Positions 55,698 to 64,000 of a stretch of DNA of 64,000 nucleotides are shown here, in pieces. Origin of the DNA: Luidia sarsii (Eukaryota; Echinodermata; Asteroidea; Paxillosida; Luidiidae); NCBI GenBank assembly GCA_949987565.1, contig OX465102.1:20727699-20791698 (forward strand), read 5' to 3'. The notes under the pieces were generated by a model. The model worked only from the letters and a program-made list of their open reading frames with translations. It was not told where the DNA came from and did not search any database. The position numbers and the translations under genes were made by a program. Every line of letters starts with the position of its first letter. The first letter of the stretch is position 1.

Positions 55698-56931
55698 GAT
55701 ATCCTATTTATTTTCTGATATAACTAGAGCATTAACATGTTCGCAACACTTTGTTTGCACCAAGCTTTTATAGGCCATTATATAAGGAATGGCTCAGAAA
55801 ACAATGTCGGCCAAGGCATGCTGAAAATTAGGACAGTACATTTTGGGTTACTACTAATCAATGTTCACATTACACCTTAAACATTATGGCGAAGTTTCAA
55901 ATACCTTAAACACATCCCAGTTTGGAAATACCCCCACTACTTAATAAAGTCCAAATTTCATTTCCGGTACCTTTGCATTCAATTATTGCCTAGTGTAAAA
56001 TGCAACAGAATTGGCAAACTGCTTTCTGATTGAAATTACCAAAAAACAAATTTCATAAATTCTATCTCCTACCTTTAAGAAAGTTCCTGATACAGGATGG
56101 AAACGTCTTGCCCTCCTAATTCTTATATTAAGAAGCTTTGTCCTGGGAAAAAATGGTTAGCCGAATTCGAAACTTGACAACAATGACAGCGTCGCACTGT
56201 CGCAACGTGCACTGCTACATTATGGATTGGTTTTTTCATATGCAGGGTGTGCATTTCCGAAGGCGGTCATTTTTGATATCAGAGAGCTTTGAACTGACCA
56301 GGTGTTTTCCCAGGGGATGTCCATTTCGTACGTATTCTGGCCGCTTAACATTATGCGAATGGTCCAACTGATCGGATCCGTGGATATATTGCCAAATACT
56401 GCGCGATCACTGCGAACCTATAGCACCTAATCGACGTGCTGTACTTCGCTCTGCACACAGAAACGCGAGTCGAAATAAGCCGCCACCAGATTCTGTCCCA
56501 AACGTCTGACATTCGTATCGCCAGACTCTTGCCGCCCCTTTTTTTCATAGTAAAACGTGCAATAGACGGATGGTCATTCATCTGTGACAAATGATTGTTG
56601 GCAAATTTCATCATCGCTTTGCTTCAACTATCACAGCAGTGCTTTGACTTGAATTTGCTAAAACACAGGCGGCCAGTTCACTTTGCAATGAGAGAATTTT
56701 TATATCAAAGTTTGTACATGTATATCATTTGGGCATTCTCGTCGTATAGATACATACCAAAGGGCAACATTGGCGTTAGGAACCTCCTACTGAGACACAA
56801 ACTAACCATTAACTTAAACGTCCCAAAGATTTAACATTCTAAAATTAAAAGGGCCTGACGTTTCGATCACAGAAAAAGCAGAAAATAAATCTTAGGAACC
56901 TTAACCACAGCTGAGAAACCTTTATAAAGGC
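55698..56931. other. No gene recognised; two decayed family B arms
   Basis: 56005-56125 holds a family B tail (GGCAAACTGCTTTCTGATTG) and a decayed arm (CTTTAAGAAAGTTCCTGATA). 56846-56870 holds a second, truncated arm (GGGCCTGACGTTTCGATCAC). Frames at 56138-56834 have no domain. Confidence 0.45.
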
Positions 56932-57293
56932 CCTATGCAACATTGGTAAAGGTCAAAAGATTGCCACAGTGTGTATGTTTAACCATTAAACATTCCAAAA
57001 ACAGAAATCCTGTGAAGGTTTTAGCTCAGATGGTAATCTGAGAAAGTAGACAAGGCAACAAAAACCGTCACGGTTTTCGCGCCGTTCTGTAGTGTAAGAA
57101 ATAGTTCATTTACTCTCGAGTAATAAACTATTTGTCGATGTTTGAGTGAAGATTTCTCGAGAAGTACAGCATCCCAGACCGTAAGATTTCAACATGAGGA
57201 TTCTATCATGACCATCTACAAACTGTGTAAATTAGGGGGAAATCTGTGGACATCGATGTTTATCGATCTTCCTAGTGTTGTATTGGGCCTTAA
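56932..57293. mobile_element. MITE family D copy
   Basis: TAAAGGCCCTATGCAACATT at the left and TAGTGTTGTATTGGGCCTTA at the right form the terminal repeat. The interior is close to 9937-10258 (AGCATCCCAGACCGTAAGAT). Non-coding. Confidence 0.76.
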
Positions 57294-57650
57294 ACGTGAC
57301 CCCCCAAAATGCGGTGGAGGGTATACCAAGGGACAGCTGAAAAAGAAAAAACACGCCCGATTGGTGCGGGAGTGAAAATTGGTGTTCACGCAAAACCCTC
57401 GCAGGAAATTGGCCCTCTTATGCAGCGCCGTCAGGCTATACACGGAGGGGGCAATGGGGAGCAGATGGGAGGCCTGGGTGATTGAATTGTTTACGGCTTG
57501 CCGCTGCGCTCTCGTGCCGCCTGTCATGCTGCTAATGGCGCAGTTTAGCGTTCCCGCCAACGGCCACGTCACGCCTCGCGCGCTAGCGTCGCTCGGCCGA
57601 CCAAACGCACCTCGGTGATTCATCTCCGTCGTCAAAGTGTGAACAACTCT
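57294..57650. other. No gene recognised
   Basis: GC-richer sequence with frames on both strands and no domain. Confidence 0.3.
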
Positions 57651-58134
57651 GCCCTCGTTTGTCTCTCTGTCTCCCGTTCTCTCGATTTCTGTCTCTCTTT
57701 CTCTTTGTTTCTCTATCTATACGTATTCTGTCTTTTTTTTCTGTCTTTCTATCTTTGTCACTCTGTCTCTGTCTCTCTGTCTCTTTTTTCTTTCTGTCTT
57801 TCTGTTTCTGCCTCTCCACATGTCCCCATGTCTTTCTGTCTGTGTCTCTGTGTGTCTCTCTATCTCTTTCTTTCCGTCTCTTTGTCCTTCTGTATATCGC
57901 TGTCCCTCTGACTCTCTGTTTCCCTTTCCGTCTCTTTGCATCTCTGCCTCTCTCTTTCTATCTCGCTCTCCACTTCTCACTATCTCCCCCTCTCTCTATT
58001 CTCAAACTCTCTCTGCCTCTCCCCTCTCTCTCTCCCTCTCTCCCTCTCTCTCTCCCTCCCTCCCCTCTCTCTCCCTCTCTCTCTCTCTCCATCTATCTAT
58101 ATATCTATCCATGCATCTATCTATCTATATATAT
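57651..58134. repeat. Pyrimidine-rich (CTCTGTCT)n tract
   Basis: CTGTCTCT and CTCTCCCT units for about 480 bp, grading into CTAT-type repeats. Long Ser/Leu/Cys frames are artefacts. Confidence 0.92.
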
Positions 58135-58440
58135 ATCTATATATCTACCTATCGCTCTCTTTCTATCTATATATCTACCTATCGCTCTCTTTCTATCTAT
58201 CTACCTACCCATCGCTCTCTTTCTATCTATATATCTACCTATCGCTCTCTTTCTATCAATATATCTACCTATCGCTCTCTTTCTATCTATATATCTACCT
58301 ATCGCTCTCTTTCTATCAATATATCTACCTATCGCTCTCTTTCTATCTATATATCTACCTATCGCTCTCTTTCTATCAATATATCTACCTAGCGCTCTCT
58401 TTCTATCTATATAATCTACCTATCGCTCTCTTATTATCTC
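58135..58440. repeat. 30-bp minisatellite with 60-bp higher-order period
   Basis: The unit is CTACCTATCGCTCTCTTTCT followed by AT(C/CA)(T/A)AT-ATAT. From about 58231 the unit end alternates strictly between CTAT and CAAT, so two units form a 60-bp repeat (58261-58320 and 58321-58380 are identical). Confidence 0.92.
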
Positions 58441-58907
58441 TGTGTTTTGGAGCAACAATGATGGGTTTGTTCGCTTCACAGCGGCCCCACCGCCATCAAT
58501 GTTAGGCGAATTAACGGCAGGCCTAAAGCCTTTAGAGCGTGGTTTTCTGTCAAACTAGAGATCAGCACTGGTAAATTCAAATCGTTTCCCCGTGAGCTCT
58601 AACACAAAACGACGGCTAATGAGCGCTCCAGACTCGAAGCTCCATCATTGATATGAATGGGAATCGCTCACTCGTTAATATGCGAACGCTTCGTGGGTAA
58701 TTGACACCGTTCGAGAGGGTAAATCAAAGGAATTGAATTTCATCAGAGCCCGGACTCCCTTGATTTGACGAGCCAGTTGGAAGCACAACTCATCCGAGTC
58801 TTTGATGCCTCTTGAAAGAAGGAACAAGAGACGAATTCCTGGAATGAATCGGAAAAGAATCGATTGGAAACCAAGAGACCGTGTGCGGGAGGTCATTTGA
58901 AGCAAGG
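58441..58907. other. No gene recognised
   Basis: Short frames only; no repeat family. Confidence 0.3.
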
Positions 58908-58975
58908 CGCCCTCGGTTGAAGGTCGCATAGGAATTGACCTCCCTCGGTTGAAGGTCGCATAGGAATTGAGCTCC
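58908..58975. repeat. 31-bp tandem duplication
   Basis: CCTCGGTTGAAGGTCGCATA followed by GGAATTGA is present twice in direct tandem. Confidence 0.85.
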
Positions 58976-60482
58976 TTTTTTTGGGGGGGGGGCACTTTAA
59001 AACCACTGTCATGGTTCAAAGTTTCATCCACGTTTAATATCCGGTACAGTGGCATGGTGACATCAAGGTATTTGGTCACTAGATAAATCAATCACCATAC
59101 AAAATACATTTTGAAAGCTCGTGCATGCAATCGTATGATAATAATGATAAAAAGGGATATTTATAAAGCGCCCAAATTGCGGAAAAAAACCTCAAAGCGC
59201 TGAATACAAAGATAAAAACCAAAACAAGCTACACAATTACAAAATTGCTACATGCAAGGTATTAAGAATTATTACACACATGTTGTGCGTGCCTATACAG
59301 AAACAGTTCACAAATGAAGTTCACAGCATTATCAGTCAAAATTGGCGCAAATGCTATATCCCCCTATACATCGTTTCTATTCAGAACCCGCGAGGTATAC
59401 GCCATGTCCAGTGTATAGTCCCCAAACCTTGTGGAAACCAATTTCACTGGAACTTGTTAAGCATCATGCATACATGAAATGGCGTGGGAGTAAGACCGTG
59501 TGTCACCCCTCACTGGCTGCGGTTCGCAGTTCCGCAGGAGTAAGCAGAAGCCGCTAGGTCCTTCGGCGGTAGGTCGATTCCCTTTGGCCGGTCGCAGCTC
59601 CAGTCGGCGAGTTTCTACTGGCGAAAGGTTGCCAGGTGCTTCCGTGCGTCTTCGGGTGTTTCCGAGGGGAGTGTCCAGTAGAAACACAAAGGGGTGTCGA
59701 ATTTTCCGATCGTCGCCCGGCAACACGACGCTCGCCAACAACCACCTATTGAGGTGGATCTTGCCGGGTGTCTTCTGGCCACACTCGCAGTAAAACACAC
59801 GCGGTCGCTGGTTCCCTCCCGGGTGTACCGGAAATGACCTTAGCTGAAAGGGCAACGGAAGTAGTGAACCCGAAATCGTCAGGAATGTCCAATGATGGCT
59901 GAATCTTAGAAATATTCCCCAAATGCCTTCTATTGACCTGCGACCTGATCCGATTCATACCGCACGTCCGGTCTACCCTCGACGAAGGTCGATTGTGGGC
60001 GACACTCGCCTTTTTTCCGTACTGAGTGGAAACAAGGCGTTTGTCAGTGATCCGGATCACTGACACCCGGAAAATAGTGCGTAAGAAATACAGTGTATTA
60101 GTGTTTGCTTTTTTTTCCAATCTTTGCGAAGGAAAGAAGTTTCAAAGTGGAAAGTCAACTTATCCAACTGACTCGAGTAGCCTATGTGTGTGTTTCTTGC
60201 ATCTGAGAAGGACAGTCCCAAAGTGAGCGCACTCCGCCTATACGGAGTCGTCGACAGACAGAGAGTACATTATTCATGTAACAACGTGGGGGAAAATTGG
60301 CCGAGCAAACCTCGGGGGGAGAGGGCCGACGATGCGCCGGTGGAGACGGGGCGTGACGAGCCACTCGCCCGCCGCGCTCTCACGGCTCGGGTATAGGCCT
60401 ACATGATTGTTGAGGGTGACGTGTTTTGCGTCTACGGGCTCGAGTATCGAGGCCCGCGCTGTAGCGATGGCTTCGCGGAGCT
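58976..60482. other. No gene recognised
   Basis: 59457-60120 has overlapping minus-strand frames of 124-132 codons and plus-strand frames, but no domain. A TAGGCCTA octamer lies at 60394. Confidence 0.3.
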
Positions 60483-60620
60483 GACGAGACGAGAGAGAGA
60501 GTGTGAGAGAGAGAGAAAGAGAGAGAGAGGGGGAGCGAGAGGGAGAGAGACAGAGACAGAGAGAGGGAGAGAGGGAGAGAGAGAAAGAGAATGAGAGAGA
60601 GAGACACACACACAAGCAAG
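60483..60620. repeat. Purine-rich (GA)n tract
   Basis: GAGAGAGA-type sequence of about 125 bp ending in ACACACACA. Confidence 0.9.
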
Positions 60621-60989
60621 GCATTCGTGCGGATCGAATTGCACGAGGGGAGGAGAGACACGCCACGGCAATAAATGCTCTTCCCTGGTCATCTCAGTCC
60701 GATCCCATCCTCACCCTGCCCTCCCTCGATCCTCCCCCCATCATCCTCTCCCCTTCCGCCGACTCCCCCCCCCCCCGCCGAAAGGTTGTCAGCGATGCAG
60801 CGAGATTTCGGTCGGCCGTCGCACGCGGCAAGAGGAGTCGTCCGTCATGGCAGGCAGGAGATACGGATCGCGGTGTTGTACTTCAGTTTGACGTCATGAC
60901 GATCTTTAAAAAAAAATCGAATCGAGCAGATCAGTGTTGTCGGTCTCGAGACCACTTTTTGCTGGTCCCGTGGCCTCGATACTCATTGG
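60621..60989. other. No gene recognised
   Basis: C-rich patches near 60716-60778; no coding domain. Confidence 0.3.
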
Positions 60990-61014
60990 TCTCGGACTCG
61001 GACTCGGTTTCGGA

Positions 61015-61068
<54 letters not shown>

Positions 61069-61179
61069 CTCGTTCTCGGTCTTGGTCTCGGACTTTGTCT
61101 CGGACTCGGACTCGGACTCGGACTCGGACTCGGACTCGGACTCGGTCTCGGACTCGAACTCGGTCTCGGTCTCGGTCTT

Positions 61180-61218
<39 letters not shown>

Positions 61219-61232
61219 CTCGGACTCTGATT
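60990..61232. repeat. CTCGGT/CTCGGA hexamer array
   Basis: About 40 hexamer units, CTCGG(T/A), occur with small runs of each variant. The Gly-Leu and Ser-Val/Ser-Asp frames are artefacts. Confidence 0.95.
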
Positions 61233-61738
61233 GGTGAGTGATAGGTGAGTGATTGGTGAGTGATTAGTGAGTGATTGGTGAGTGATTGGTGAGTGATTGG
61301 TGAGTGATTGGTGAGTGATTGGTGTGTGGTTGGTGATTGGTTGGTGACTGATTGGTGACTGATTGGTGACTGATTGGTACCTGATTGGTGACTGATTGGT
61401 GACTGATTGGTACCTGATTGGTGACTGATTGGTGACTGATTGGTGACTGATTGGTGACTGATTGGTGACTGATTGGTGACTGATTGGTGATTGGTGAGTG
61501 ATTGGTGAGTGATTGGTGAGTGATTGGTGAGTGATTGGTGAGTGATTGGTGAGTGATTGGTGAGTGATTGGTGAGTGATTGGTGAGTGATTGGTGATTGG
61601 TGAGTGATTGGTGAGTGATTGGTGAGTGATTGGTGAGTGATTGGTGAGTGATTGGTGAGTGATTGGTGAGTGATTGGTGAGTGATTGGTGAGTGATTGCT
61701 GAATGATTGGTGAGTGATTGGTGAGTGATTGGTGACTG
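61233..61738. repeat. 11-bp minisatellite (GTGAGTGATTG)
   Basis: GTGAGTGATTG units fill the flanks, and a central block (about 61345-61490) uses GTGACTGATTG with a few GTACCTGATTG. Two or three units are shortened to GTGATTG. The His-Gln-Ser-Leu-Thr-Asn frame is an artefact. Confidence 0.95.
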
Positions 61739-62084
61739 CAATAATCTGGCACTGTTATTTTGAACATGTGATGGCTGAGAACATTGTGTAGGCCCATTCA
61801 TATCATACCTAGAGTTGGGAACGATTGCAGTCCATATAGATAGGAATGAATTCCTCCGACACTGTTGTATGAAACAGGACGCTAGGAACGTTCATAATTA
61901 TAATAATTCAGGATTGTTTCCGGACTCACTCTTCTCATTTTGTTTAACACTAGTTGACAAAATAATGTGAAAAGAGATACCCCTCGCAATGTTCCTGGGT
62001 CGTTGATCTATTTTTTATACCAAAGCATCGGAGTAAGTTCAGCAGTCTGCAGCGTGACCACGGGCCGATCAGTGCCCACTGACC
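61739..62084. other. No gene recognised
   Basis: AT-rich sequence between the minisatellite and a family A copy. Confidence 0.3.
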
Positions 62085-62208
62085 ACAACGTGGAGTTACC
62101 GGCTCGTTTCGGAGCCACACTCCGTCTCAAAAGAGATGTTTTTGCATGGTGACACCGGCAAGCCTTCCACTTGGTACTCCCACCATATGCATTCCTTCAA
62201 GCCTTGTC
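62085..62208 (+). mobile_element. Family A fragment (right arm and tail)
   Basis: GTGGAGTTACCGGCTCGTTT, GGTGACACCGGCAAGCCTTC and the tail CACCATATGCATTCCTTCAA are present. Upstream, GGGCCGATCAGTGCCC may be a decayed ribozyme core. Confidence 0.68.
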
Positions 62209-64000
62209 AAAGCACCGGGTGTCCATTTGAAGCCAGAAGTCGATCCGTTTTCATTCAGAGAATGGTACTGCAGCTTCGTTCATTTTGAGAGACATTCTTT
62301 CTTGACCCGCACGTGAAAGGTTAATGTTGCAACGCCGTTATGCCTAAATATAAAATTGATTCGAGTTGATGCGCACACCAGCGAAGTAATTAAATTGGTC
62401 CCTGCCCGTATTTCATGCGTCCGGGTGAAACTGGCGTTGTGTGACGTTCTCTATATACATGAACGCATACAGGGATTGGATACAGGTATCATCCATGGTG
62501 TTCGTGGAGCGGTGTGTCGAGGGTAGGTGACATGCAAGGTGTTCGCCACTCTTCGAAGAGAAGTACGTGAGCATGGCCCGGGCGAGGGTGTCAGATTATT
62601 TCGCGTGAGAGAAGCCCCTGCCCAAGCCGCGTTAATCTGGAAGGATTTTCGCATCCCGTGGAAGCCTCCATGCAGTCCATGGGTTAGATTCGTGAACACA
62701 CAGGAGGGGGGGAGAGCGAGGGAGAAAACATGAATGTACGCGCAAAGCTCTCCCTGACCCTGCGCCGGCGTAATGCAATCCTCCAGCGGTGGTGTCGTTT
62801 TCGCCCGGGACTTTTTGTCCGTCTTACTTTCTTACTTAAGCCCGGATTAATAGCCGGGTAAACATGCGCGGACACTGCAAGTCCCAATTAATCTGAAAAA
62901 TGCTTTTACCTTACACAGATCATGCCGTCAGGTTCGGGAGCCTTTTCACGAAGGGATAACCGTTACATGCTTCCCCGGACATCTCACGCGCTAAATTGAA
63001 TAACGGGGTGTTGGTATTCCTCGACCTACTTTTTACCTTCTCTCTCTCTCTCTTTCTTTCTCTCTCTCCCTCTCCCTCTATCTCAGTGCCGAGGGCCAGC
63101 ATTGATTTATGCTGCTTTTAAAGCGCTAGCCAGGTACAATTACGGAGGGGCTTACCTAGGCATGGGCGGCAAAGGCATCGAATTAGCATCGGGGCCGTCC
63201 GGCAATTATTTCAGCCTCCGCTCCAGCGGGCAATCTCTCACTCACATGATCCCAGCCTGCTGCCGATCGCCAGCCCACCGTATACTTGCCGTGCGACAGG
63301 TACCGTTCAGACGCCACCCTATACGAGGCTGTAACCCAACTGTCGTGCGGCTGCACTTTTTTTTTTGGTCTCCGGTGAAGGTACTGCCAAAGGTTTTGGT
63401 CAAATACTCGGGGAAGTAGATTGAAGCATACAGCCGCCCTTAACAGGTTTGGGCGTAACCCCAAAAATGCCATTGTACTACATTATGTAGTTGATACTGT
63501 CTGCCTCGTCTCCCTTGCTAAAATCCGGTTGGTTTGATGGTGCTACGAAGACTTAAAGGTATACGACTTGAACTACCGTCAGTGCAACTGACAAACAAAT
63601 AATAATTCTGATGTTCATGACATGCAACTCAATAGGACCTCCATACGTACATGTAAGGATACTTCTGCGCTTTTCAATAGGCAGTGCCGCCGGTTGGGTA
63701 TAGTTCTGGTGGTTATAGCGCTGGTATACGTTTAGTCTGCCTCAGCATGGCATCTCCATCGTACACCAGGCAGCCCATGGGAATTGTCCCATCCTTGCGA
63801 GTAACATCATCCTCAGACATGGTTTCCATCAACACACAAGGTCACTGCGCAGTTTTCTGTACGGGGTCATCCCTTTACTATAAGAAACGTTGTATCTATA
63901 ACTGCCAGTCATCAGCTATCCTACACTCCATGCTACGCACAACTTTGGAACTCTCTCCCTGAGACTATGGTAAGGATCACGAGGCCTGAGAAATGCAAGC
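62209..64000. other. No gene recognised
   Basis: Frames at 62451-62887 and 63102-63962 have no domain. A CT-rich microsatellite lies at 63036-63082 and a T run at 63358-63366. The window ends without a recognisable feature. Confidence 0.3.

Noticed and set aside
59457..60120. Overlapping minus-strand frames of 124-132 codons
   Set aside because: No domain, starts depend on non-ATG codons or lack context, and frames are open on both strands.
61233..61738. CRISPR-like array
   Set aside because: The units are contiguous 11-mers without unique spacers, in a eukaryotic genome.

Overview
This window is eukaryotic, repeat-rich and gene-poor. The single intact protein gene is a seven-transmembrane peptide-type receptor on the minus strand (46690-47934). 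Everything else I can support is transposon debris, short interspersed elements and simple repeats. The receptor type, vertebrate-style TTAGGG-like repeats, tRNA-derived SINEs, many inverted-repeat elements and an R2/NeSL-type LINE relic suggest a marine invertebrate deuterostome, most likely an echinoderm. That assignment is inference from general character, not a database match.

Layout. 1-9.9 kb: a foldback element, a broken LINE (about 1.2-3.2 kb), two inverted-repeat elements and a 0.6 kb stretch with five perfect TGACGTCA octamers. 9.9-33.8 kb: dense short elements. These include TTAA-flanked MITEs, tRNA-like SINEs, a TIR family beginning TAGGCC, long foldbacks, and two families (here A and B) built round a hairpin containing GAAACGTC. 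33.8-46.7 kb: hexamer and trinucleotide satellites, further copies of the same families, and a TIR element whose interior is telomere-like repeat. 46.7-50 kb: the GC-rich single-exon receptor gene and its GC-rich 5' flank, followed by two 0.5-0.6 kb purine-rich tracts. 50-64 kb: more A, B, C and D copies, pyrimidine tracts, a 30-bp minisatellite with a 60-bp higher-order period, a hexamer array and an 11-bp minisatellite.

The most interesting signal is in families A and B. Several copies fold as small type I hammerhead ribozymes with a palindromic ACGU helix III, the form known from Penelope-like elements and animal retrozymes. Family A keeps the CUGANGA core plus one extra C. Family B replaces it with UUGAGAA plus an extra A, a change that swaps the C3-G8 core pair for U3-A8. 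Five copies are flanked by 11-15 bp direct repeats, so they moved as retroposons. A second signal is the palindromic octamer TAGGCCTA, present at least 14 times. At one SINE it is a 6-bp insertion that duplicates a TA, and it matches the expected excision footprint of the local TIR family C.

The window holds no operon-like or pathway structure. Apart from the receptor, the recognisable content is mobile or satellite DNA.
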